Part shown: positions 18,301 through 26,753 of the stretch, piece by piece
How the letters are laid out: every line of letters starts with the position of its first letter
How positions within the stretch are numbered: the stretch's first letter is position 1
From: Spirochaetes bacterium GWB1_36_13
GTDB taxonomy: Bacteria; Spirochaetota; GWB1-36-13
DNA: 44,524 nucleotides
Assembly (NCBI GenBank): GCA_001829155.1
Contig: MIAO01000095.1
Span: forward strand, 1-44,524
Direction: 5' to 3'
Translations under genes and position numbers: made by a program
The notes under the pieces: model-generated
What the model saw: only the letters and a program-made list of their open reading frames with translations
Database searches by the model: none
Told to the model about the DNA's origin: nothing

Positions 18301-21300
18301 TGCTGGGAGTCAGCGTAGAAAATCTGAAAACTTATTATGCCGGCGACTGGAATGCTTTGAATCAGCATCTTTATCAAAGTTACAACAGTTTAAAAGCCAA
18401 TTACAGCAATCTTGAGACCGGTGTTTCTTATATTTACGATAAGTATGTTTCCGGATCGGCTCAGGCGGTCAGCATCAGCCAGGCTGTGGTAGATTCAATT
18501 GCAGTTAAGGAAAATAATCTTACAACTTCTCTTCAAAATACTATCAGTCAGTCTGTTGTTGATATTTATAGTGAAATGGAAACCAATATTATTGCCGGAA
18601 TTGAGGCTACTCTCACCGGAAAAACAGGCACTGTTAAAACAAAACTAGAATCTTTAAAAGATAATTTTACTTTAGAAAAGAAATTTACTGCGGATGATTT
18701 AAAGGCTTACGCATTAAGTTTAGGTTTAAGCTCTTTAATATCGGACGAACTGGAAACAAACCTTTTAGCCAGCGGTCTTGTTTCAGATTATGACACATTA
18801 AAACAAAATATCAAAAATCAAGTCTCTGCAAATCCTGAAGATGCCTTGATGAATGGGTTTATTGCCGATCAAATTCAAACTTTTCTGGAAACAGGAAGCG
18901 GGGTCAATGAATCCGAACTGAAAACTAATTTTACTTATCTTTACAATGTTTTTGAAAATCAGTGGGATAATCTTCTGGATTCCGCGTTCTTAAGCCTGAT
19001 GAATGAATTTGAGCATAACGCGAAAAATTTCAATGCCCGGACTCTGGATCTGAATATGGAAGATGAAAATGGGGCGACGACTGAAAACAGCATTATCAAT
19101 TCCGCAAAAACTCTGGTAGAAAAAGTGGTTGCCGGCGAAATCCCTTTGACCTCCGATATCCAGTCTCTTTATGAAAATGCGGTTGAGAAAATGACTCTTT
19201 ATGTCCGTTCAGGTGGAACAGAACTTTCCGGCTGGAAATATTTGTCTGCGATATCTGATCCGGCAGGCAGAGCTCCTGAAATAGAGACTAAAATGCAGAT
19301 GTATTCTCTGCTATTAAACTACAATCCAGCCACAGTAACCAATAGTTTGGATTATTTTGCTTTTCAAGATCAGGCAGCTTTTGATAACTATCTTGCCAGT
19401 GACTTGTTTTTTCAGTCAACTTATACGGCTCTCCAAACTGCTGAAAAAAACAGTCTGCTGAATTTGAAAAAGGCGATTGCAGAGCAATTGGATCAACTGG
19501 ACGGAGAGTATTATCTGGTTCGGGCGGCTTCTCTCACTTCAGTTCCTTCGGTTTCTATGAAAGAGAGTATAGAAGTTTTAAAAACCTGGGATGCTTCTCA
19601 GGTTACGGTTCAGGGATATACGGCTTTGATTCAGAATGCTTCAAATGCGGTCGAAGAAACAAAAATCACCTCATTTTATCTTCTGGCAGAGTACCTCCAG
19701 AGAATAGAAACTATTGTCAATCAGGCAGGAGTAGAGTCTGCAAAACTGAAAGTCGGCAGCATTATCGGGTCGCTTGTATTCAAAAATGGAGACGGCTCTT
19801 TCAGTTATAAACAAAGTAATGTTCTCGGTCTTCAAATTGATGCAAATGGACAGGTTCAATCTGGTTTTTCTTTAAACACTTTTACACAAGACCAATTTCA
19901 GACAGAAATGAATCAGCTGAATCAGACTATTCAGGCAATGGATCATAAACTTCAGCTGGCTGACGAAGCATCCGGTAAAATCAAGAAAAGCATTCAGAAC
20001 TATCAGGCAGCTGTAGATTCCAATACTCAAGGGCTGGAAGAAATCCAGAATGCGATTGATGCAAAGTGGAAAGAAATCCAGGAAAAAGACGCGGCATTGA
20101 AACTGCTCAATGAAAAAATGGATAAAATGCAGGCAGGTCTGAATCAAACCCATGCGTATTATATTGATCTGATGAATCAGATTGATAATCAGAATAAACA
20201 GGTGGAAGATGCCAAGCTTCAATACGATATTGCCTATGAAGTCTATGAATATGCCAATACCCCTTATCTTCAGGCAGAAGGGGAAGAGTCTTCCAGAGTG
20301 GATGCGAAACAGGTTTATGAAGAAGCGCTGGCAAAATTCACAGACTCAGAAACCCGGTACAATCAGCTGAAAAATGAACTGGCGGTCGATTCTGATCCAA
20401 ACTGGCGGGCAAGATATGTGGAAGCTAAAATCAATGAGCTGAAAAATAATCCTGAATACATGAGCCGATGGACCACTTATGAAAATCAGGTAGATGCTTT
20501 GGTTTCCGCAAGCAATCTCTTGCAGGCAGTTGAGCAGAGAACCCAGTCTCTCCAAGCTTCTGTGGATGCGAAAAAAAGCGAAGTGGATACTTATGTCAGC
20601 CAGATGTTCGGCTATCTTTCAACCGACAAGATGATTGAAGCGCTGGGAGAAGACCTTTATGAAGAGTTTATCGGGAAAATGGGATCTTATAGTTTCAATA
20701 ACTATCTTTATGCAATGGACCGTTATTATCGAAACACTTTGGCTCAAGTGGATAAAAACGGAAATGTGGCAGAGCAGCTCCAGAGGATTTTTTCAGCAGG
20801 CGGGACAGGAGACCCCTATGGAATTATGGGAATGCTGCAGGAAGTTTCCGGCGGGGATATAGAAACATGGAACGGTGCTACTTACACTGTAACAAATTGT
20901 TATCCGAATTATAATGCTCAAGGGGAGTTTATAGGAGGAGAAACTTGTGTTAATACCGTATTGCCTGATAACAGAAAACAGCTTATTTACAATATGCTTT
21001 CTCAGAATGCAGCGACCAGCCATGTGCATCAGAGTCTGGGCGAGGGATATAACGATGATACCCTGACAGCAGTGTTTAGCAAACTCAGCAGTTATCAGGG
21101 ACAAAATCTGATGGGGCAGTTTGATTTTTATAAAAATTATTCAGACCTCTATCTTCAGTATTTGGGAATGATGAACCGCGGGGGAGCGGTCGGAAAAGAT
21201 TCTTCCGAGATTAACGGGTTTCTTGAAAAATATAAAGATGTTTTCGGGAATAATCTTTGGAGTCCCGGTTATTTTCATATGACTGGAACCAATTACAAAG

Positions 21301-24300
21301 CCAGAGAACACTGGTATCAGGCTAAAGCTCAGCCGTTTTACAAAGTATGGCTGGGTGAAGGGCATGTGATCCATAACTATGCGATGGCAAGATGGAGAGC
21401 CGATGTAGATTGGAATTATAGAGTGCCGAATTCCACCCGTGTGGCGAATGTTGAAAAATATACCCATAAAGAAAAACTGGCGTATCAGGATTTACACTCT
21501 CTTCGGACAGCCTTGGAATCTGAAAGCAAGTTTCAGCTGAACCTGGCTGATATCGATGTCAATGATCCGGCTGATTTAAACCAGCTTCGGGATAAACTGG
21601 CTGCCTGTCTGGGAGTTTATAACCAGCAGGGAGAATACACAAAAGCGATTCAAATCATCGGGGCTTTAAATGCGGACAATGATTTAGACAAACTCCTTCT
21701 TTCACAGACTTTTTCTGAAGTGACTCTCAGAGGAAAAAGCGGCTATGAAAACGGAAAAATTGACTTCAGTTATATGCTTTCATCCGCAGTGAAAATTCTT
21801 TCAGGGCTTAACAGCCGGTCTATTGGAGATATGAAAGGGTATATGAGAGAAAATAATCTGGATGAAACCCTCTTTTTAAGAGAAAGACTGGCTTTGATTT
21901 CTGATAAGGCATGGGGACCTTCAGAGAGTCAAAAAATATCGGTGGTACTCGGCAATGCTTCTAATTTAAGCGGAATCCCAAATACCAGCGGAAATCTGAC
22001 CACTACCATGAGTTTTTATCACAGACAGTCCAGTATTTACAATACACTGACTCAGGATATGATTTACGGAAAAAGCCAGGATTATGAAAACGGTTATGAA
22101 GAAGGAATCGGTCAGGAATCATTTCAGCTCATGATTTCTCAGCAGGTCCGGCTGAAACAGCAGGAATGGGGTATCAAGCAGTCTGAGTTTTATCAGGATC
22201 AAAATCAGTGGAAAGAAAAAGTCTATGAGATTTTTGACAGAGGGGTAGCAGCCTGGGATCAGGAACTGAATCGTTTTAAATCAGAATGGCAGACTTGGAT
22301 CGATACCACAAAAAACAAAATGACAAAACTTGAATCGGCTGCAAAAGTAGAGTTGGCTTCTTTTGATAAAAAAGCGGCTGACTGGGCATCCAAATCTTAT
22401 GAAAATGCGGCTAAGGGAATCGCGGTTGAGTTTTCTCAGGATCAAATCGATGCAGTGAAATCTAAAATGACGGAAGTGATTGAAAAAAGTGTTGATTTCG
22501 GAAGTAAAGAAGACCTGAAAACTCAAATCGATAAAATGAGTCAGGATGTGCTTTCCAAAACCAGCTCGCTGGGGATCCCTTCTTTTATGTTTGATAAGGC
22601 GAAAATGGCGGATACCAATTTTACATTCAGCATGATGAAAGACAACAATCTTTTAGGCGCAATGCAGAATCAGATGGGCGCAACCTTGAATCAGTATCAG
22701 GCGACTATTGCCAAAATGAATAACCTGAAAATCATGGAAAATATGGAAAAACTGGTGAAACAAAGCCGGGATTCCATCATTAAACAGGATCAGGAGTATT
22801 TTGACAAAGTAGTTCCGGGATTTATGAACCGTGAATTTGGCTACCAGTTTAACGGTTCCAGTTATTATCGGGAAGTAGTAGAAAGTGTTACTTTGATTGG
22901 AGTGGATTATAAGACTCAGTATATCGGGGCTTATCAGAAATATAAAGTACCGGATGTGACCATAGATATAAAAGTACTAAATAAAGATCGTGATGTGGTA
23001 CAGTTTAGCCCTTCTTCAGTAGTAGAACTTTCAGATATCGAAATGAATACAGTTTATGATATTGCTACTGCTCAAGTAAATTTGCAAATTGAAAAAATTG
23101 AAAAAGAATTCCAAGAAAATGTAGATAGACAAATTAGCTCTGATGAAGGAGCAAAGGGAATAATAATCCAAGCTGTAGAAGCTCAGGAAGAGGAAAGAAT
23201 CAAAGCGGAAGCGGGTTTTTCTGCAAGTTTTTGGGATATTCCAATTGCTCCTGGATTCCCTTTAAGTATTGGAAGCATTACCAAAATAGCGGCTTCTATT
23301 GTGTTGACTGCTACTGGTGCCGGTGCTTTATTGGCAGCTGGAATAATGGCGACCATGTCTTTTACCGAAAGTATAGCCAGAGGGAATAATTTCTGGTCTG
23401 CACTGGGCGGAGCTACGATGCAGTTTGCAACTTCTATGATACCGGGTGGAGATACTATATTGGGAAGTATTGCGAGTAATTTTGCCAAATCAACTTTGAA
23501 TAATGTAGGCGGGCGTCTGTTATCTGGTCAGGGATTCAGTAGCTGGAAAGATTTTGGAAATATGATGGCAGGAAGTGCTGTTCAAGGAATAGCAGGAGGT
23601 TTAACTTCTACTATAGGGAAAGGTGATTTTCTTGGAGGACGAGAAGGTGGTTTCTGGTCAAATTTAGGCTCTACTGTTATAAGAGACACAACAACAGGAG
23701 CACTGGGGGGAATCTCTAATCGGTTAGTTTCAGGTGAAGGTTTCGATGGTTGGAAAGATTTTGGAAATGTAGTGGGATTAGGTGCTGCAAAAGGAGCTAT
23801 TTCAGGAACAGCTAGAGGCTTGGCAACGGGTGTTGTAAATCAAATCAGAATTGCAGGTAATGGAAAAAGTCAATGGGATGTTGTCAATCAAACTAGAAAT
23901 TATCAAAAAGGGAGTGCCTGGAATACTTTTGCGGCAAATTTAACTGATAAGGCGATCAATGGAATTGGAAATGTTTTTACAAACGAAATAGACCGGGTAA
24001 GTTTAAAGTATGAGATGAAAAGAAAGAATCCAAAGATAAGTGATGCAGAAATTGAAAAGGCTTTAAACGATAAAGGGGACTGGAAAAAAGCAGTCATGAC
24101 TCAGACAAGTGAAATTATCGTTTCTGGAGTGAAAGATCTGACCATTATGGGAATTAATGGATTAGCAGATACAAAATGGAGCGAAAAAGACGGTAAATAT
24201 AAAACGGATGAGGGGAAAAGTAAATCAGAACAACAATATTATAATAATTCTCTACAAAGTTTTGCGGGGACTTTAGGAGAGGTCGGAGGAAGATTAGGGG

Positions 24301-25121
24301 CTAATCTTGTAATAAATGCTATTGCAAATAATGATAATTATAAACTAGATGTTTATAAATTTAAATTTTCTCATGTAACTGATACATTGGGCTTTCTGTG
24401 GGACGCGGGAGCAAAAAAAACAGTTGAAGAAGAAAAAAAAGCAGAGCAGGATGCAGCGAATAAAAAAACTGAAGAAGCAAATACTCAAACAAAAATCAAT
24501 GTCGATCAAAAAAATGAAGAAGTAAATGCTCAAACGCAAGCCAATGGAGGTCAAAATCTTAAAAAAGAAAAAACGGAGAACGGATTCTTATCTTCTGTAG
24601 GAAATTGGCTTGTTACAGCAGGAAAAAATGTAGGAAATTGGTTTGTTACAGCAGGAAAAAATCTCTGGGCTACAATTACGGGGGAAAAGAAAATGGAAGT
24701 TTGCAAGAATGGTTATGATTCATCTGGAAGATGTACCGATAAAGGAAGGGATCCATTTGATTCAACTAAAGACGGTAATGGAACTAGTGAAATGAACTTC
24801 TTTCAAGCATATCAATATTATAATGAAAAAAACAGGAATTTTACCCACAATTCACAAAAAAATCCATACGATATTTGGAGTACAATTAAGTCTTTTGCTT
24901 TTAAAGCAGATGATTTTGAAGCAGCAGTAGGTTGGGCTGCAAATGAATTTATAGAAGATAGATATTATTTTAAAGAAAAAAATATATCAGAATCTAGTCT
25001 CAGAACAAAAAAAGATAGTGAATTAAAGGCAAGTGAAGAGAGAATTAAAGAATTAACAAAGAAAGCTTTAGATAAAGATAAGTATGAACTGAAAAAAAAC
25101 ATCTATTCAAGAATTTACTAA
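15387..25121 (+). CDS. Giant secreted coiled-coil protein with a candidate variable (toxin-like) C-terminus
   Basis: About 3,244 residues. ATG 15387 is chosen because GAGGGG lies seven bases upstream; ATG 15381 and TTG 15372 are too close to it. A signal peptide (ISLWILVSFFSSMIAPNIFA) is followed by long Gln/Glu/Lys-rich coiled coil with Trp-spaced helices (W331, W345, W360). A globular part carries Cys pairs C492/C497 and C527/C538. More coiled coil follows, then a second Cys pair (C1838/C1854), and a second Trp-spaced coil (W2261, W2275, W2290). A hydrophobic Gly/Ala segment (about 2628-2660) leads to a Gly-rich part with a duplicated GFxxWKDFGN unit (2710-2727, 2779-2796), a Lys/Gln linker, a GNWxVTAGKN duplication (3072-3092), and a 140-residue tip of unknown fold. 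The body resembles the Leptospira TIGR04388 family of very long proteins as I remember it. A+T rises sharply from about 22.95 kb. The toxin idea is inference; a structural surface protein is the alternative. Confidence 0.8.
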   Translation: MGSKKIISLWILVSFFSSMIAPNIFAAYDYQKYNQKKLTELFDRAKTAKDEGVYQQIVNTGLSVIEAGWEQDFDAYIKEQGIDPQQALLEKQEEQKKLKQELADKAAQEQKNWKIKQEAKKIIEEQNGQIQEFQAGIETKVKDYILQYYDGRDEGIKNLFNQYLETEANTSKTELLNTLKENLQTKLANLEGYHDGIDQTVDAVYKEWDIDLSNILIRNNNKFNTETSMDIYSLKANAEKEDAELVVGNVLNQTQSGLKTVESNIFDMIQNQVNFQEAGNGSYAENISIELRKELEKGINLWNQARQDLVNQYEQKLLAGNQLLETGIQEWENVFEKLLKERNTWIEKTRSQIEQGFAEWENKTNEMNANFTDIQNKLSEYLSDKQENWETYGQQVFQNLASANSMVSDIEKQLVWMDETVKGRQVQIADELAQKNAQLTSVVNNGQYVFKNNENAVVVTSRDFTAQEIYSSPLMVRVLGYNPMDYIMAGFCWDMGCVPAIPPAYANYSLPGNTWATGNGTKTQYYCNGYPIADPQSCSYSDFPGVLTSSVVADPTVMNASVKLAYQELLGMNYVMVNGQPVLQVQVNEAFGSRWVNTGGVWKLSADGVSYKKTTYQISVDQANHLMLLSGAVNNAGMTSVARWMEEIQVYQNEKVNVTNLRNQLLTSFASMEDMYLNQGLNPYNQSAADGVLSSETANNSDMYMMSNAEFEFEQSKNEYEYFRKRLLIAQAVYEYAAADSSLRDTAAETLQKMQNAQQVLQTKKNEYNNLTTLLGSFENGQYQTEYQKQVITTLPNGEKEVSYVTETLTLEALRQQVAATQSDIQAMITALDGTDQTDGLKDQYNNLLKQMLLAQNASVKEGYKKEGFTAYSDYTTLINDYFDAISRINFNRGSEGTSFLQSVFGKESASNQNPDTLTRENGVMESYVSSKNQLAQFTSFTGYNNGFLKTAFSYLDSASIDYENQSKLSNMLGVSVENLKTYYAGDWNALNQHLYQSYNSLKANYSNLETGVSYIYDKYVSGSAQAVSISQAVVDSIAVKENNLTTSLQNTISQSVVDIYSEMETNIIAGIEATLTGKTGTVKTKLESLKDNFTLEKKFTADDLKAYALSLGLSSLISDELETNLLASGLVSDYDTLKQNIKNQVSANPEDALMNGFIADQIQTFLETGSGVNESELKTNFTYLYNVFENQWDNLLDSAFLSLMNEFEHNAKNFNARTLDLNMEDENGATTENSIINSAKTLVEKVVAGEIPLTSDIQSLYENAVEKMTLYVRSGGTELSGWKYLSAISDPAGRAPEIETKMQMYSLLLNYNPATVTNSLDYFAFQDQAAFDNYLASDLFFQSTYTALQTAEKNSLLNLKKAIAEQLDQLDGEYYLVRAASLTSVPSVSMKESIEVLKTWDASQVTVQGYTALIQNASNAVEETKITSFYLLAEYLQRIETIVNQAGVESAKLKVGSIIGSLVFKNGDGSFSYKQSNVLGLQIDANGQVQSGFSLNTFTQDQFQTEMNQLNQTIQAMDHKLQLADEASGKIKKSIQNYQAAVDSNTQGLEEIQNAIDAKWKEIQEKDAALKLLNEKMDKMQAGLNQTHAYYIDLMNQIDNQNKQVEDAKLQYDIAYEVYEYANTPYLQAEGEESSRVDAKQVYEEALAKFTDSETRYNQLKNELAVDSDPNWRARYVEAKINELKNNPEYMSRWTTYENQVDALVSASNLLQAVEQRTQSLQASVDAKKSEVDTYVSQMFGYLSTDKMIEALGEDLYEEFIGKMGSYSFNNYLYAMDRYYRNTLAQVDKNGNVAEQLQRIFSAGGTGDPYGIMGMLQEVSGGDIETWNGATYTVTNCYPNYNAQGEFIGGETCVNTVLPDNRKQLIYNMLSQNAATSHVHQSLGEGYNDDTLTAVFSKLSSYQGQNLMGQFDFYKNYSDLYLQYLGMMNRGGAVGKDSSEINGFLEKYKDVFGNNLWSPGYFHMTGTNYKAREHWYQAKAQPFYKVWLGEGHVIHNYAMARWRADVDWNYRVPNSTRVANVEKYTHKEKLAYQDLHSLRTALESESKFQLNLADIDVNDPADLNQLRDKLAACLGVYNQQGEYTKAIQIIGALNADNDLDKLLLSQTFSEVTLRGKSGYENGKIDFSYMLSSAVKILSGLNSRSIGDMKGYMRENNLDETLFLRERLALISDKAWGPSESQKISVVLGNASNLSGIPNTSGNLTTTMSFYHRQSSIYNTLTQDMIYGKSQDYENGYEEGIGQESFQLMISQQVRLKQQEWGIKQSEFYQDQNQWKEKVYEIFDRGVAAWDQELNRFKSEWQTWIDTTKNKMTKLESAAKVELASFDKKAADWASKSYENAAKGIAVEFSQDQIDAVKSKMTEVIEKSVDFGSKEDLKTQIDKMSQDVLSKTSSLGIPSFMFDKAKMADTNFTFSMMKDNNLLGAMQNQMGATLNQYQATIAKMNNLKIMENMEKLVKQSRDSIIKQDQEYFDKVVPGFMNREFGYQFNGSSYYREVVESVTLIGVDYKTQYIGAYQKYKVPDVTIDIKVLNKDRDVVQFSPSSVVELSDIEMNTVYDIATAQVNLQIEKIEKEFQENVDRQISSDEGAKGIIIQAVEAQEEERIKAEAGFSASFWDIPIAPGFPLSIGSITKIAASIVLTATGAGALLAAGIMATMSFTESIARGNNFWSALGGATMQFATSMIPGGDTILGSIASNFAKSTLNNVGGRLLSGQGFSSWKDFGNMMAGSAVQGIAGGLTSTIGKGDFLGGREGGFWSNLGSTVIRDTTTGALGGISNRLVSGEGFDGWKDFGNVVGLGAAKGAISGTARGLATGVVNQIRIAGNGKSQWDVVNQTRNYQKGSAWNTFAANLTDKAINGIGNVFTNEIDRVSLKYEMKRKNPKISDAEIEKALNDKGDWKKAVMTQTSEIIVSGVKDLTIMGINGLADTKWSEKDGKYKTDEGKSKSEQQYYNNSLQSFAGTLGEVGGRLGANLVINAIANNDNYKLDVYKFKFSHVTDTLGFLWDAGAKKTVEEEKKAEQDAANKKTEEANTQTKINVDQKNEEVNAQTQANGGQNLKKEKTENGFLSSVGNWLVTAGKNVGNWFVTAGKNLWATITGEKKMEVCKNGYDSSGRCTDKGRDPFDSTKDGNGTSEMNFFQAYQYYNEKNRNFTHNSQKNPYDIWSTIKSFAFKADDFEAAVGWAANEFIEDRYYFKEKNISESSLRTKKDSELKASEERIKELTKKALDKDKYELKKNIYSRIY

Positions 25122-25134
25122 AAAATTAATAAAC

Positions 25135-25167
25135 CTGCTTCTCCTTGAGGTATAGAAGGAGAAGCAG
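25135..25167 (+). terminator. 12-bp perfect hairpin after the giant gene
   Basis: CTGCTTCTCCTT (25135-25146) pairs perfectly with AAGGAGAAGCAG (25156-25167) around a 9-nt loop, 13 bp after the giant gene stop. It is followed by ACTTAAAAAAA rather than a U-run, so it is not a textbook rho-independent terminator for the plus strand. It could lower expression of the downstream lipoprotein or protect the mRNA 3' end. Confidence 0.45.
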
Positions 25168-25189
25168 ACTTAAAAAAACGGAAATATGA

Positions 25190-26050
25190 ATGAATATAAA
25201 CAGGAAAATATTTTTTTTTATTTGTTTTTATCAATTATTTTTATCAGGATGCGGATCTTCTTATCCTATAAAAGTTTCAGAAATACTGACAGAAAATCCT
25301 GTTGTAGTGATTCTTTATAATGGGATTCCAATTATGTCTGAAAATGGAAAGGGATTAGATATCCTTTTAAAAGAAAAATTTTTAGAAAAATATCCCAGTT
25401 TAAGAATTAATATATTAGCTCAATTTGATGAAAATGGGAAGTTAAAATATTTCAAGTATCCTGGTTATGATTATTTATTTCTGGACAAACAGATTATTTC
25501 TTCTTCTCCAATATTTATTATTTTTATTGATTCTAAAATTGATGATTATATATATAATGATATAATAAAAGAAAAAGATTCTAATGGAAATGTCATAGAA
25601 AAAGAAGACCTGGATAATTATACAAAAGAAAAAAAGTTGACAATCAGTATAATTTATTATAATTTAAAAAACTCAAAAGAATTTAAATCATTAAAAAATT
25701 TTAAAAAATATGATGAACTGGTAAAAAAATATCCTTTGAATGAAAAAAGTTATCAGTTTGTAGATTTTTATTCTTCAGAGAATGCTTGTTTTTCTGGACA
25801 ATATGTATCTCAGATTTTAGAAAATGAAAGAACTGAATCTACTTTGGTATCTTCTTTATTGAATAAAAATAATTTATTGACCAATATATTAGATATTGTA
25901 TTTGTTTTATCCAATGCAGATCAGTCTGTAAAAAGATACCAGTATGCAATAAACAGCGAGAAAATTGTTGAAGAATTTACTGAGAAGATAAAAGAGGAAT
26001 TGTATTTAATTAAAAATAAAAAAAAATATTATGATTTTAAATGGTATTAA
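25190..26050 (+). CDS. Lipoprotein of unknown function, candidate immunity protein
   Basis: 286 residues. A hydrophobic signal peptide ends in lipobox LFLSGC (C21), so it is membrane-anchored facing the periplasm or surface. The mature part is rich in Lys, Asn, Ile and Tyr and I recognise no family; the segment ENPVVVILYNGIPIMSENG is a likely beta hairpin. Its DNA is extremely A+T-rich (9 of 60 bases are G or C at 25681-25740), much more so than the following genes. It lies directly behind the giant gene, separated only by a hairpin. Lipoprotein immunity factors are known for toxins that act on the envelope or periplasm, and the matching base composition with the toxin-like tip suggests that both arrived together. 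The function is inferred from position only. ATG 25190 has a poor ribosome-binding site. Confidence 0.7.
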   Translation: MNINRKIFFFICFYQLFLSGCGSSYPIKVSEILTENPVVVILYNGIPIMSENGKGLDILLKEKFLEKYPSLRINILAQFDENGKLKYFKYPGYDYLFLDKQIISSSPIFIIFIDSKIDDYIYNDIIKEKDSNGNVIEKEDLDNYTKEKKLTISIIYYNLKNSKEFKSLKNFKKYDELVKKYPLNEKSYQFVDFYSSENACFSGQYVSQILENERTESTLVSSLLNKNNLLTNILDIVFVLSNADQSVKRYQYAINSEKIVEEFTEKIKEELYLIKNKKKYYDFKWY

Positions 26051-26092
26051 TTTTATTTATTTTGAAAAATATAAGTAAATTTTGAGGAGTTT

Positions 26093-26179
26093 ATGAAAAA
26101 TGTTAAAAATTGGACAAGGATACTTGTTTTTAATAAATTTTATCTTAAAAAAGAGGGTTATATAATTGTTGATAAATAA
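26093..26179 (+). CDS. Possible 28-residue small protein or leader peptide
   Basis: A short frame begins at ATG 26093 with an excellent GAGGAG six bases upstream and ends at TAA 26179, overlapping the TTG start of the next lipoprotein. The peptide is Lys/Ile/Asn-rich (MKNVKNWTRILVFNKFYL then KKEGYIIVDK). It could be translated to couple ribosomes into the weakly initiated downstream gene, or be the remnant of a gene lost when the A+T-rich segment was inserted. Confidence 0.3.
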   Translation: MKNVKNWTRILVFNKFYLKKEGYIIVDK

Positions 26180-26747
26180 TAAGAAAATTTTAATATTGCT
26201 TTTGGTTTTTTTATTTTCCTGTGAGGGAAAAATTGTCCGTTCGGATTTTCTGATAGAGGAAAAACAGATTGGCGCAAATGAAAAGATTCTGATCCTTCCG
26301 GTTACGGTTTTGAAAGGGATTGATCTGGGCACAGACGCTTTAAAAATTATGTTTGATACAATTATCAGCACAGAAATCAGAAAAGAAGGTTTTTCTATTA
26401 TTTCTCCTGAAGAAGTGAAAGTCTTTCTTTCCGGCTCCGGGATAGAAACCAAAAATCTGGATGAAACAGAGCTGAATAAAATTCAGCCTGATACAATGAA
26501 AATGATTATCGAACATTTTCAACCCGCATATATTTTAAAACCTGTTTTTATTCTTCATCAGAAAGAAGAAATCTTAAATATTTTAAATATTTTTATCTCT
26601 CTCAAGCTCTATCAGTCAAATGGGGATAAAATCAGGATCATCAGTGATCATTATGAGGGGGAAAACGGGTTGGAGTCGGTTGTGATTCAGAATGTTTTAA
26701 ATCAGTCTATTGAGAGGCTTTTGAATAAATTGATGAAGGAAGAGTAG
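26166..26747 (+). CDS. Lipoprotein at the head of the RND operon
   Basis: 193 residues. No ATG is available in the frame before the signal peptide. TTG 26166 is chosen because GAGGG sits eight bases upstream; the protein then reads MLINNKKILILLLVFLFSC with lipobox LFSC (C19). The mature part starts with NEKILILPVTVLKG, an alternating pattern like the N-terminus of CsgG, TolB or GNA1162-type lipoproteins (a strand, then a Rossmann-like helix FDTIISTEIRKEGFSIISP). I cannot name the family with confidence. It ends 6 bp before the TolC-type gene, so it belongs to the exporter operon and may be an accessory of the outer-membrane channel. The coding DNA after about 26,225 returns to the normal G+C of the window. 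Confidence 0.65.
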   Translation: MLINNKKILILLLVFLFSCEGKIVRSDFLIEEKQIGANEKILILPVTVLKGIDLGTDALKIMFDTIISTEIRKEGFSIISPEEVKVFLSGSGIETKNLDETELNKIQPDTMKMIIEHFQPAYILKPVFILHQKEEILNILNIFISLKLYQSNGDKIRIISDHYEGENGLESVVIQNVLNQSIERLLNKLMKEE

Positions 26748-26753
26748 AAGAGA

